Shown one piece after another: positions 18,560 through 26,403 of a DNA stretch of 64,000 bases (positions are counted from its first letter, which is position 1; every line of letters begins with the position of its first letter). The stretch is from contig NZ_FOXW01000003.1 in assembly GCF_900115825.1 (NCBI RefSeq), forward strand, positions 124,001 through 188,000, given 5' to 3'. The notes below the pieces were generated by a model that was not told where the DNA came from, did no database searches, and saw only the letters and a list, made by a program, of their open reading frames with translations. This DNA comes from Desemzia incerta (GTDB taxonomy: Bacteria; Bacillota; Bacilli; Lactobacillales; Carnobacteriaceae). The position numbers and the translations under genes are program-made.

Positions 18560-18572
18560 AGGAGGAAATGAC

Positions 18573-19562
18573 ATGAAAAAAATGATTGGCTTCATCGCTA
18601 TCTTAACGATTTTATTAACTTATGCTTTTATTTCCGATGTACGTTCCACGACGGAGACAGCACAAAAAGATTTGCCAGTAGTAGGACTATTGCAACTAAC
18701 GAGTCATCCCGCTTTAGATTTAATCTCACAAGGGATCATTGATGCATTGAACGAGGAAGGATTTGTAGATGGGGAAACCATGATCTTAGATTTCCAAAAT
18801 GCTCAAGGAGACCAAAGCAACTTAAATTCAATGAGCACTCGATTTGTGAGTCGAGATGCGGATATCATGATCGGCATCGCCACACCAGCTGCTCAAGCAT
18901 TGGCAAATGCTTCTTCTGATATTCCAATCGTTTTAGGCGCTATTACGGATCCAGAAGCGTCTAATTTAGTGGCCAGTAATGAACAACCAGGTGGAAATAT
19001 TACTGGTGTCAGTGATGCAACTCCAATAAAAGAGCAACTGAATTTATTGAAAGATTTGCTGCCAGACGCCAAAAATATTGGTATTTTGTATTCTTCCAGT
19101 GAAGACAACTCAATCGTTCAAGGGAAACAAGCTGAAGAACTGGCAAAAGAACTCGGTTTTGAAACAACGACCATGACCGTGTCTTCCACAAATGATGTTG
19201 CTCAAATCGGTGCTGCTTTGGCTTCTCAAGTGGATGCTATATGGGTTCCGACCGACAACACGATTGCAAGTGCAATGAATACACTCGTGTCAGCGACAGA
19301 TGCTGAAGGGATTCCGATTATTCCAGCTGTAGATACGATGGTAGAGCAAGGAGGATTGGCGACTGTAGGATTGAATCAGTATGAACTGGGCAAATTGGCT
19401 GGTGAAATGACCGCAGCCATTCTGAAAGGCGAAATCGAGCCCGCAACGAGTCCGATTCAGTATTTGGAACAAGGAGATATTTTTATCAACCAAGAAAAAG
19501 CTGCAGAGTTAGGCATTACTATTCCGCAAAGCATCTTAGAACAAGCAGTCAACATAGACTAA
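18573..19562 (+). CDS. ABC importer substrate-binding protein, TrpX-like (PF04392 type)
   Basis: A 329-residue periplasmic-binding-type protein of the ABC_sub_bind family, which in streptococci includes TrpX. After an N-terminal hydrophobic segment (about residues 4-20) come two similar lobes with PVVGLLQLTSHPALD, PIVLGAITDPEA and GGNITGVSD, motifs typical of the family. There is no lipobox cysteine, so the protein is either held by its uncleaved N-terminal helix or released, which is unusual for a Gram-positive binding protein. It heads a three-gene operon with permease and ATPase. Tryptophan as the ligand is a family-based guess. Confidence 0.85.
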   Translation: MKKMIGFIAILTILLTYAFISDVRSTTETAQKDLPVVGLLQLTSHPALDLISQGIIDALNEEGFVDGETMILDFQNAQGDQSNLNSMSTRFVSRDADIMIGIATPAAQALANASSDIPIVLGAITDPEASNLVASNEQPGGNITGVSDATPIKEQLNLLKDLLPDAKNIGILYSSSEDNSIVQGKQAEELAKELGFETTTMTVSSTNDVAQIGAALASQVDAIWVPTDNTIASAMNTLVSATDAEGIPIIPAVDTMVEQGGLATVGLNQYELGKLAGEMTAAILKGEIEPATSPIQYLEQGDIFINQEKAAELGITIPQSILEQAVNID

Positions 19563-19586
19563 AAAAGCGAAACGAGGGAATCATAC

Positions 19587-20480
19587 ATGGACTTAATCGT
19601 AACGGCCACCTCGCAAGGTCTCTTGTGGGGAACAATGGCATTAGGCATTTTTATTACTTATCGTATTTTGAATTTACCAGACATGACGGCTGAAGGTTCC
19701 TTTCCACTAGGTGCAGCCATCACTACTCAACTGATCATTAATGGAATGAATCCATTTCTAGCCACTTTTATCAGCTTTTTAGTCGGCATGCTGGCGGGAT
19801 CCATTACTGGATTTTTGATCACTAAAGGAAATGTTCCAGGTTTACTAGCCGGAATCTTAACGATGACGGGTTTGTATTCTATTAATCTGCGCATTATGAA
19901 TCGAGCTAATTTAAGTTTATTGGGACAGACACGTGTAACAGATATTTTTAAATCTTTAAATTTACCCAATCAATTCGATGCTATATTTTTAGGGTTGGCG
20001 ATCGTTGTCATCATGATCATGCTGCTAGCTTTGTTCTTTAAAACAGAACTTGGACAAGCAGTCATTGCAACTGGAGATAATGAAAAAATGGCTCGTGCAA
20101 TGGGAATCCCTACTAATCGCACTAAAATTATGGGGTTGATGCTTTCTAACGGAATCATCGCTATGGCTGGTGGATTGATTGCTCAAGACAATGGTTACGC
20201 AGATATCAGTATGGGCATTGGGACCATCGTTATTGGTTTAGCCGCTGTTATCATAGGCGAAGTGGTTTTTGGTAATTTGACCTTTATCAACCGTTTGATC
20301 TGTGTCATCCTAGGAGCGATCGTTTACCGATTGATTATTTTATTAGTTATTTTGATTGGCTTGAACCCGAATGACTTGAAATTGATCTCCGCAATTTTGT
20401 TAGCGATTTGTTTAGCATTACCAAGTATCCGCACGGCATTAAAATTGAACTTCTTCATTGGAAAGGAGCGTGTAGAGTAA
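19587..20480 (+). CDS. ABC importer permease, TrpY-like
   Basis: A 297-residue branched-chain-type (BPD_transp_2 like) permease with eight or so membrane segments, beginning MDLIVTATSQGLLWG and carrying the ATGDNEKMARAMGI cytoplasmic loop that contacts the ATPase in this class. GAGGG precedes ATG 19587, 24 bases after the binding-protein gene. The stop codon TAA shares one base with the ATG of the ATPase gene, so the two are translationally coupled. It works with the flanking genes as one importer. Confidence 0.9.
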   Translation: MDLIVTATSQGLLWGTMALGIFITYRILNLPDMTAEGSFPLGAAITTQLIINGMNPFLATFISFLVGMLAGSITGFLITKGNVPGLLAGILTMTGLYSINLRIMNRANLSLLGQTRVTDIFKSLNLPNQFDAIFLGLAIVVIMIMLLALFFKTELGQAVIATGDNEKMARAMGIPTNRTKIMGLMLSNGIIAMAGGLIAQDNGYADISMGIGTIVIGLAAVIIGEVVFGNLTFINRLICVILGAIVYRLIILLVILIGLNPNDLKLISAILLAICLALPSIRTALKLNFFIGKERVE

Positions 20481-21289
20481 TGACTGATCAGCCTGTATTA
20501 AGTTTAAAAGAAATTTCCAAGACCTTTCAAAAAGGAACCGCAAATGAAAACCACGTGTTAAAAGCTTTATCTCTAGATGTAAATAAAGGAGATTTCATTA
20601 CGATCATTGGTGGAAACGGATCCGGTAAATCGACTTTGCTGAATAGTATTGCTGGAAATGTTTTAGTTGATTCCGGACAAATCAACATCAACGATGACGA
20701 TGTAACGAAGCTGAAAGAAGAGCGAAGAGCTGGAAGAGTCGGCAGAGTGTTCCAGGATCCTTTGATGGGAACAGCACCTCGTATGACAGTGGGAGAAAAT
20801 CTCGCTATTGCGTTAAGAAGGGGACAGCGCAGAACCCTTAAATTTGGTTCTTCCGCTAAAGAACAAGACTATTTTAAATCATTATTAGAGCCGCTTGGAT
20901 TAGGACTGGAAAATCGTTTGACGGCAGAAATGGGGTTGTTGTCTGGAGGGCAGAGACAATCGATCACGTTATTAATGGCTACGATGAAACGTCCAGAATT
21001 GCTGTTGCTTGACGAACACACAGCTGCTTTAGACCCTAAAACAGCTGAGACAATTTTATCTTTGACCAATCAGATCGTTGAACAAGAACAATTGCCGACA
21101 TTAATGATCACTCACAATATGCAAGACGCATTATATTACGGCAATCGAATGATTATGATGAATAGAGGACAAGTAGTTGTTGATGTCAGCGGCGAAGAAA
21201 AGGCACAACTGACTGTTCAAGATGTTATGGAATTATTCCAGAAAGCTACAGCTGGAAATCAATTTTCAAATGAAATGCTGTTAGGTTAA
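20480..21289 (+). CDS. ABC importer ATP-binding protein, TrpZ-like
   Basis: A 269-residue ATPase with Walker A GGNGSGKST (residues 44-52), Q-loop RVFQDP, signature LSGGQRQ, Walker B LLLLDEH and a His switch in MITHNM. ATG 20480 is used because AAAGGAG lies upstream and it overlaps the permease stop by one base; the longer frame back to 20408 lies inside the permease and is unlikely. It ends the operon, with a weak hairpin about 50 bases downstream. Confidence 0.93.
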   Translation: MTDQPVLSLKEISKTFQKGTANENHVLKALSLDVNKGDFITIIGGNGSGKSTLLNSIAGNVLVDSGQININDDDVTKLKEERRAGRVGRVFQDPLMGTAPRMTVGENLAIALRRGQRRTLKFGSSAKEQDYFKSLLEPLGLGLENRLTAEMGLLSGGQRQSITLLMATMKRPELLLLDEHTAALDPKTAETILSLTNQIVEQEQLPTLMITHNMQDALYYGNRMIMMNRGQVVVDVSGEEKAQLTVQDVMELFQKATAGNQFSNEMLLG

Positions 21290-21341
21290 ACGCAAGTTAT
21301 TGCAGTGATTGAAGGATGCAACAATTAAATAATGGAAACCA

Positions 21342-21379
21342 CTCAAGGAATTCGACTCTATGAAGTCGGGTTCCTTAAG
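21342..21379 (+). terminator. Hairpin after the ABC importer
   Basis: An imperfect 16-bp stem (21342-21357 with 21364-21379) with G-U pairs and no clear T run. A weak terminator candidate. Confidence 0.4.
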
Positions 21380-21508
21380 TGCTGTCAGGAGTTACATAAA
21401 ATAGTTGATTTTACTCTGGATAAATATTGCTTTTAACTTTTAAATCCTATATAGTTGCTACATACAAATAGCGTATATATGCGTTTTATCGAAAGGGTGG
21501 TCAACTAA

Positions 21509-21970
21509 ATGGATTACGAAGTTTCTAGTCATGATTTATTGGTCAAAATGGAAGAATTTCACAATCATTATGGTAAATTGATGCACACAGTTCTTTCTAA
21601 ACATAGTGTCAATCAATCTGCTTTTTTAATTATGAAAACGATTAAAGACGAAAAAAAGACACTGAAAGAATTGACTGCCATTACGTCATTAGATAAGTCT
21701 ACTTTAAGTCGTCAAGTTAATGCATTAGGCAAAAAAGGCTGGCTCTTGAAAGAGGTTGGCAGCGACAAACGTTTTTCTTATTTATCTTTGACGGAAGAAG
21801 CCCTTACATTGACAAACACCCTTCTGTTCGAGATTGAACAACAATTGGGGTATATTTTAAGGGGTTGGCCTACTGACGAGAAGCAATTGTTTCTGGTACT
21901 ATTAGGGCGTGCTAATCGCAGTATGAGTCAGTTTGAAACTCAATTAAAAGAAGAAACAGCAAGGAGATAA
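21509..21970 (+). CDS. MarR-family transcriptional regulator
   Basis: A 153-residue winged-helix protein. Helices around residues 25-45 are followed by the recognition region (TLKELTAITSLDKSTLSRQVNALGKKGWL) and the wing (VGSDKRFSYLSLTEE), a clear MarR pattern. AAGGGTGG lies 9 bases before ATG. The next gene begins 4 bases after the stop, so they are cotranscribed. Members sense small molecules or stress and repress nearby genes; here neither the ligand nor the target can be told, although the short neighbour and the ECF S component are candidates. Confidence 0.9.
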   Translation: MDYEVSSHDLLVKMEEFHNHYGKLMHTVLSKHSVNQSAFLIMKTIKDEKKTLKELTAITSLDKSTLSRQVNALGKKGWLLKEVGSDKRFSYLSLTEEALTLTNTLLFEIEQQLGYILRGWPTDEKQLFLVLLGRANRSMSQFETQLKEETARR

Positions 21971-21974
21971 ACAC

Positions 21975-22289
21975 ATGGATTTTACTACATTAACTCATTT
22001 ATCAAAAGAAGAATTGGCTCAAATGATCGTTGACCAATCTGAAGAGATCAAAAAATTGGAACAAGATTTGGATGCGGAAGTGGAAGAAAACCGATTCATT
22101 AAGAGTTTAGGATTTGTAGACGGCTACCAGGATTACCGTACTTACTTTATCCGTTACTTTGAAGACGAAAGCGAAGGAACAGCTAAAAAAGGCAGCATTT
22201 TCTTAGGACTGTTCAATGACTTTATCCAAGATTATGGAAGAGAACCTGTTATTGAATTGTTAGATCAATACATGGATGATTACATTTAA
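21975..22289 (+). CDS. Unknown 104-residue acidic protein
   Basis: I do not recognise a family. The N-terminal half (residues 10-45) is an acidic helix with coiled-coil character (SKEELAQMIVDQSEEIKKLEQ); the rest is acidic and aromatic, with GFVDGYQDYRTYF and a C-terminus ending in DQYMDDYI. No membrane segment or signal is present, so it is probably cytoplasmic. It starts 4 bases after the MarR gene and AAGGAGA overlaps the end of that gene, so it is the second gene of a two-gene unit. A partner or effector of the regulator is possible but not shown. Confidence 0.7.
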   Translation: MDFTTLTHLSKEELAQMIVDQSEEIKKLEQDLDAEVEENRFIKSLGFVDGYQDYRTYFIRYFEDESEGTAKKGSIFLGLFNDFIQDYGREPVIELLDQYMDDYI

Positions 22290-22295
22290 GGTGAA

Positions 22296-22361
22296 ATCTT
22301 CTCCAGCTATTTTTCTTCGTGCGTTTTAATGGACGATTCGTTAAAATAGAGAGAAGAAGAT
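22296..22361. other. Long imperfect inverted repeat upstream of the ECF gene
   Basis: ATCTTCT at 22296 pairs with AGAAGAT ending at 22361, and CTATTTT near 22307 with AAAATAG at 22343. It could end the MarR unit or act in the 5' region of the ECF gene. It does not match a riboswitch I know. Confidence 0.35.
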
Positions 22362-22382
22362 GTTAAAAGAAAGGAAACCATC

Positions 22383-22979
22383 ATGAAAAATACAAAAAAC
22401 AAAGCTTATCGTATTGCGGTATTGGGTATTTTTACGGCTATTATTTTATTGCAAAGTTTTGTGCCGTTTCTAGGCTATATCCCTATTCCGCCTCTGAATC
22501 CGACGATCATTCACATCACAGTTATTATAGCCGCTATATCTTTAGGGACTAAAGAAGGCATGATCATTGGGGGAATCTGGGGAGTTGTTCGTTTGATCCG
22601 TGCTTTTGCAGCACCTCAAACACCTCTAGATCCATTGATTTTTACCAATCCGCTGATTTCTGTACTGCCTCGTATATTAGTTGGTTTGGTAGCTGGGCTG
22701 GTATTTTACACGTTTAGAAAAAAAGGCAAGCAAACCTTCGGAATGGCTTTATCCGCTGTCTTAGCTTCCTTAACGAACACAATAGTCGTGTTGAGTTTCA
22801 TTTATTTATTCTATAAAGATGATTATGCGGCAGCTATTAACGTGGACAGCTCTAATCTGATGTATGTATTAGGTGGAGTCGTTCTAACAAATGGTGTAGC
22901 AGAAGCTGTAGCTGCTGGAATTCTGGGGCCGATTATTGCTAAACCGTTGTTACGGGTCGCTCCTAAGAAAACTAAGTAA
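22383..22979 (+). CDS. ECF transporter S component (substrate-specific subunit)
   Basis: A 198-residue protein with about six membrane segments, beginning with a basic tail and AVLGIFTAIILLQSFVPF, then IPIPPLNPTIIH and LGTKEGMIIGG, which match PF12822-type S components of energy-coupling factor importers. These use a shared EcfAAT module encoded elsewhere. The substrate is probably a vitamin; resemblance to pantothenate-type (PanT-like) members is my impression and not certain. AAAGGAAA precedes ATG 22383. It seems monocistronic. Confidence 0.82.
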   Translation: MKNTKNKAYRIAVLGIFTAIILLQSFVPFLGYIPIPPLNPTIIHITVIIAAISLGTKEGMIIGGIWGVVRLIRAFAAPQTPLDPLIFTNPLISVLPRILVGLVAGLVFYTFRKKGKQTFGMALSAVLASLTNTIVVLSFIYLFYKDDYAAAINVDSSNLMYVLGGVVLTNGVAEAVAAGILGPIIAKPLLRVAPKKTK

Positions 22980-23130
22980 CGTCTTTGTTCTGTTAAAAAA
23001 TAATTTCTTGTTCCTCGGTCATCTAAAAGTAATCTTTTCGAAATGATTTGTCATCCTCATCAATGGTATACTAATCTGTAGGAAAAGTGCATCACTTTTC
23101 AGCATCATCAGAATGAATGGAGAGATAAGA

Positions 23131-23772
23131 ATGAAAGACCCTAAGAAACCTACACGAGCAAACAATAACCGCTCATCTAAAACGAAAGAACAGGCTATTA
23201 CACGAAATATTACGATTGTCTTAGTCGTTATTCTTATTTTGAGTCTGCTTTTCCTAGCCTATACCTTATTCGGCGGCGGTGGAAATGATGATGAAAATTC
23301 ATTTTTGGATAATTCAACAGAATCCAGCTCAGTAAGTTCCCAAAGTAGTGAAGAAGAAAGCAGTTCTGAGTCTGAGAGTTCAGAAAGTTCAGAGAGCTCT
23401 GAAGCAAGTTCTTCACAGGATAGTGAAGAATCTTCTGAAACGGAGTCGGATGAATCAGAGGATGAAGACGAAGAAGCAGTTGAAGGAGAGTGGGAGCCAG
23501 TAGGTACTGAGCAAACCGGAGAACACGTCACCAACTATTCTGAAGGATCGCAAGACCGCATCGAGATCAAGAGAGCTACTTCTGTGGCAACCGGTTTAAG
23601 CGAAAATGACATGATCGAATGGTGGGTCGGAAATGCCGGCGACCAACAAGTAGAAACAACAGTATCTAATAAAGACCAAACAGATACTTATCGTGTAGTA
23701 TTGAAATGGGTAGATGGTCAAGGATGGCAACCACTTGAAGTCGAAAAGTTGTCCGATAATCCTTACAATTAA
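23131..23772 (+). CDS. YrrS-like DUF1510 membrane-anchored protein
   Basis: A bitopic protein with a basic cytoplasmic N-terminus, one membrane helix (about residues 27-49), a long external Ser/Glu-rich linker (about residues 58-120) and a C-terminal DUF1510 domain (ISERATG-like region EIKRATSVATGLSENDMIEWWVGNAG, seen in parts). In Bacillus YrrS lies in the same unit as PbpI and other wall genes; function is unknown. ATG 23131 is chosen for GGAGAG 6 bases upstream; the frame to 23113 lacks this. A strong terminator follows directly. Confidence 0.8.
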   Translation: MKDPKKPTRANNNRSSKTKEQAITRNITIVLVVILILSLLFLAYTLFGGGGNDDENSFLDNSTESSSVSSQSSEEESSSESESSESSESSEASSSQDSEESSETESDESEDEDEEAVEGEWEPVGTEQTGEHVTNYSEGSQDRIEIKRATSVATGLSENDMIEWWVGNAGDQQVETTVSNKDQTDTYRVVLKWVDGQGWQPLEVEKLSDNPYN

Positions 23773-23781
23773 ATGTGTGTC

Positions 23782-23820
23782 AAAAGAGTTGAGACCGTGT
23801 GTCTCGACTCTTTTTCTTTT
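23782..23820 (+). terminator. Terminator of the DUF1510 gene
   Basis: AAAAGAGTTGAGAC pairs with GTCTCGACTCTTTT (one G-U), loop CGTGT, then TTTCTTTT. Confidence 0.85.
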
Positions 23821-23916
23821 ACCAAACAACAACGCTTGATTCCTTTGGATCACCAAGTCGGTATGATAAACTAGAAGCAATCAAGATACTGCAAATAAGA
23901 GTTGGAGGTTAAAGCA

Positions 23917-25131
23917 ATGAAGAAGCCGCCAGATTTCAATATAGTAGAAGATATTCTGCATAAGACAAAAGAAGAGGTTGCGAATATGCACCCTATCAAT
24001 ATTTTACTGGTAGGGAAGACTGGTGTTGGAAAGAGCACGTTGATCAATAACGTCTTTAGAGAACGGTTAGCTGCTACGGGAATTGGAAAACCGGTTACAC
24101 AGCATTTGAGACGAATCTCTAAAGAAGGTCTTCCTATTGTGTTATACGATACAAAAGGATTGGAATTAAATGAAGAGACGCAAAAGCGGATCAAAAAAGA
24201 ATTGTTCCAAACCATTAAGAATAAGAAAGAAGAAGGACCTAAAGAAGCCATTCATGTCGCTTACTATTGCATCAATGCAGGCTCGTCTCGCATTGAAGAC
24301 ATGGAATTAGAGATGATTCAAGAATTAAGCGAAAAAGTACCCGTTATCATCGTTTTGACTCAATCTATCGGTGAACCTGCTAAAGAATTCAAAGCGTATA
24401 TAGAAAGTTTAAATTTAAATGTCGTCAGTGTATTAAATGTGATGTCAGAAGATTTCATGATCATGGAGGATTTATCCATACCGGCTTATGGATTAAAAGA
24501 ATTGATCTTGACGACTCTTGAAATTATTCCTGAGGAAACAAAAGAAGCTTTTAATAATGCCCAGCAAGTAGATATCGCTCTTAAAGCCAAATCTGCTCGC
24601 ACATGGGCGACAAAATACATTGTGTCTTCTTTTGGGATCGGATTTTTGCCGATACCATTTTCTGATGCCTCATTGCTTGTTCCTATGCAAGTGGGTCTAT
24701 TGGCGCATATCACAGCAATATTCGGCATCTCCATGGACAAAGCAACGATCACCAGTTTAGTGGCGGCCATTGGAGGAACAAGCGGAGCTACTTACGCTGG
24801 ACGTTATATCGTATCCAATGTGGTCAAATTTATCCCCGGAGCTGGAACGATTGCGGGAGGTATCATCAGCGGGACAACAGCATCCATTATAACGACAGCT
24901 TTGGCCATGAGTTATATTGAAGTTCTTTCTATTATTGCTCAAGGAGAAAAAGATGGAAAGTACCCTGACTTAGCTAATATTGAAACATTGATGCGGGAAA
25001 AATTTGAAGAGAGACTGAAGAAGTCCAGTAAAAAACAAGCGGTCGAAACCACTGAAACAGAGGATCTTTCGTCAACTGAAGTATCTAGTCCTAAAGAGAA
25101 GAAAAAATGGTGGAGAAGAAAGAAATCATAA
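23917..25131 (+). CDS. Era-like GTPase with C-terminal DUF697 domain
   Basis: A 404-residue protein. The N-terminal half is a TRAFAC GTPase: G1 GKTGVGKS (residues 33-40), a Thr-rich switch I, and G3 DTKGLE. The usual NKxD (G4) is replaced by LTQS, as in some DUF697 GTPases. The C-terminal half has hydrophobic, glycine-rich segments (GFLPIPFSDASLLVPMQ, AAIGGTSGATYAG) typical of DUF697, likely membrane-associated, and ends in a Lys/Arg/Trp tail. ATG 23917 follows GGAGG by 8 bases; TTG 23902 is unlikely. Role unknown; stress or envelope functions are guesses. Confidence 0.85.
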   Translation: MKKPPDFNIVEDILHKTKEEVANMHPINILLVGKTGVGKSTLINNVFRERLAATGIGKPVTQHLRRISKEGLPIVLYDTKGLELNEETQKRIKKELFQTIKNKKEEGPKEAIHVAYYCINAGSSRIEDMELEMIQELSEKVPVIIVLTQSIGEPAKEFKAYIESLNLNVVSVLNVMSEDFMIMEDLSIPAYGLKELILTTLEIIPEETKEAFNNAQQVDIALKAKSARTWATKYIVSSFGIGFLPIPFSDASLLVPMQVGLLAHITAIFGISMDKATITSLVAAIGGTSGATYAGRYIVSNVVKFIPGAGTIAGGIISGTTASIITTALAMSYIEVLSIIAQGEKDGKYPDLANIETLMREKFEERLKKSSKKQAVETTETEDLSSTEVSSPKEKKKWWRRKKS

Positions 25132-25160
25132 GACTGACATGACGCAGGGGGTGAAAATGG

Positions 25161-25736
25161 ATGCGTGTTTTTGTTGGGTTTGAACTGGACGAAACAGCAA
25201 AAAAGGCTCTTTTTAATGTGCAGCAGCAAATGATTCCTGCTGCAAAAAAAGGCCGTTTCACGGATAAACACAATTTTCATTTCACCCTTCAATTCATTGG
25301 TGAAGCCAATCCAAAAGAAATCGGTCAGTTAAGAACGATAGTCGCTGAAACAGCAGCTGAAACGAGCCCTTTTGATCTGTCAGTAGAGGTACTTGGTGCA
25401 TTTCAAAAGAAAAAAGGCTTGATTCTATGGGCCGGTCCAAAAACAAGCGACCCATTGCTGCAACTGTATGAACAGTTGCATACTGTAATGAGAAAGAAAT
25501 CGTTTATTATTGAAAAACAGCCTTACACACCTCACATCACTCTAGGACGAAACATTGGATGGAAAGAAAGCGCCAAAATTTCTTTCAACCCATCATTAGA
25601 GCATCCAATCCCCGTCCAATTAGAGTATTTGACTTTATTTGAAAGCGTACGCGTAAATGGTCGCTTAATGTATCGTCCTTTTGTGCGGTATCTCTTAAAG
25701 AGTTCAAAGAAATCTGCTGAAAGGAAGGAAGAATGA
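25161..25736 (+). CDS. thpR: RNA 2',3'-cyclic phosphodiesterase ThpR (2H family)
   Basis: A 191-residue 2H phosphoesterase with both catalytic motifs, HFTL at His40 and HITL at His125, and the typical N-terminus MRVFVGFEL. The family opens 2',3'-cyclic RNA ends and was once called 2'-5' RNA ligase. CAGGGGG lies about 8 bases before ATG 25161, 29 bases after the GTPase gene. The next gene starts 1 base after the stop, so GTPase, ThpR and Nudix hydrolase probably form one operon. Confidence 0.92.
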   Translation: MRVFVGFELDETAKKALFNVQQQMIPAAKKGRFTDKHNFHFTLQFIGEANPKEIGQLRTIVAETAAETSPFDLSVEVLGAFQKKKGLILWAGPKTSDPLLQLYEQLHTVMRKKSFIIEKQPYTPHITLGRNIGWKESAKISFNPSLEHPIPVQLEYLTLFESVRVNGRLMYRPFVRYLLKSSKKSAERKEE

Positions 25737-25737
25737 T

Positions 25738-26367
25738 TTGATAGACAACATAGAAACGTTTTTCGCTCAATACCAGCCAAAACCGTTATACGTAACCAAA
25801 GAATACGCCGTACTCATCCCTATCATTGAAGTAGATGGTATTCCGCACTTGTTGTATGAGGTGCGCAGCCAACATATCTCCCAACCAGGAGACACATCTT
25901 TTCCTGGCGGCAGAGTTGAGCCGAATGAGACAGTTAAAGAAGCAGCGATTCGTGAAACTGTTGAAGAGCTGCAGATCCCAATCGAATCAATTCATGTCAT
26001 AGGAGAAATGGATTACATCGTTCAAAACAACCGAGTGATCCATTCAGTATTAGCCGAAATCAAAGGGATAGACTTGCTGGATATTATTTGGAATGAAGAA
26101 GTGGAAGAAATTTATACGGTGCCGATCCAATACTTTATAGACAATGAACCGGATCATTATACGGTCTTAGGAATGATGAAGTACCCACCTGATTTTCCTT
26201 ATGACCGCATTCCAAATGGAAAACAATACAATTTCGGAAAACCTAAAAGCACGATTCCTTTTTACAATTTAAGTGATCATTATTTGTGGGGCTTTACAGC
26301 TTCACTGACCGAACGGCTTATTCATTTGATCAAAGAAAATAAGTTGTTTGCAAATAAAAAAGAGTGA
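25738..26367 (+). CDS. CoA-pyrophosphatase-type Nudix hydrolase
   Basis: A 209-residue Nudix protein. The box GGRVEPNETVKEAAIRET (from Gly57) with VEELQI fits the consensus, and the preceding RSQHISQPGDTSFPGG matches the CoA-diphosphatase subgroup (NUDT7/YeaB type) that cleaves CoA to phosphopantetheine and ADP. The start is TTG at 25738, one base after the ThpR stop, with AAGGAAGGA about 9 bases upstream; the family N-terminus fits this start. The stop codon lies inside the left arm of the terminator hairpin. Confidence 0.88.
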   Translation: MIDNIETFFAQYQPKPLYVTKEYAVLIPIIEVDGIPHLLYEVRSQHISQPGDTSFPGGRVEPNETVKEAAIRETVEELQIPIESIHVIGEMDYIVQNNRVIHSVLAEIKGIDLLDIIWNEEVEEIYTVPIQYFIDNEPDHYTVLGMMKYPPDFPYDRIPNGKQYNFGKPKSTIPFYNLSDHYLWGFTASLTERLIHLIKENKLFANKKE

Positions 26368-26397
26368 GGCCTTTGAGCCTCACTCTTTTTTATTTGC
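26350..26397. terminator. Bidirectional terminator between Nudix and YfcC-family genes
   Basis: A perfect 21-bp stem (26350-26370 with 26377-26397), loop of 6, A and T runs on either side, shared by two converging genes. Confidence 0.88.
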
Positions 26398-26403
26398 ATT
26401 TAA

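Noticed and set aside
18154-18572. T-box riboswitch for tryptophan
   Set aside because: The T-box consensus (GGTGGAACCGCG-like) is absent and the leader instead contains short ORFs with ribosome binding sites.
23259-23534. 91-codon minus-strand frame rich in Ser and Leu
   Set aside because: It is the complement of the Ser/Glu-rich linker of the DUF1510 protein, which produces long antisense frames by composition alone.
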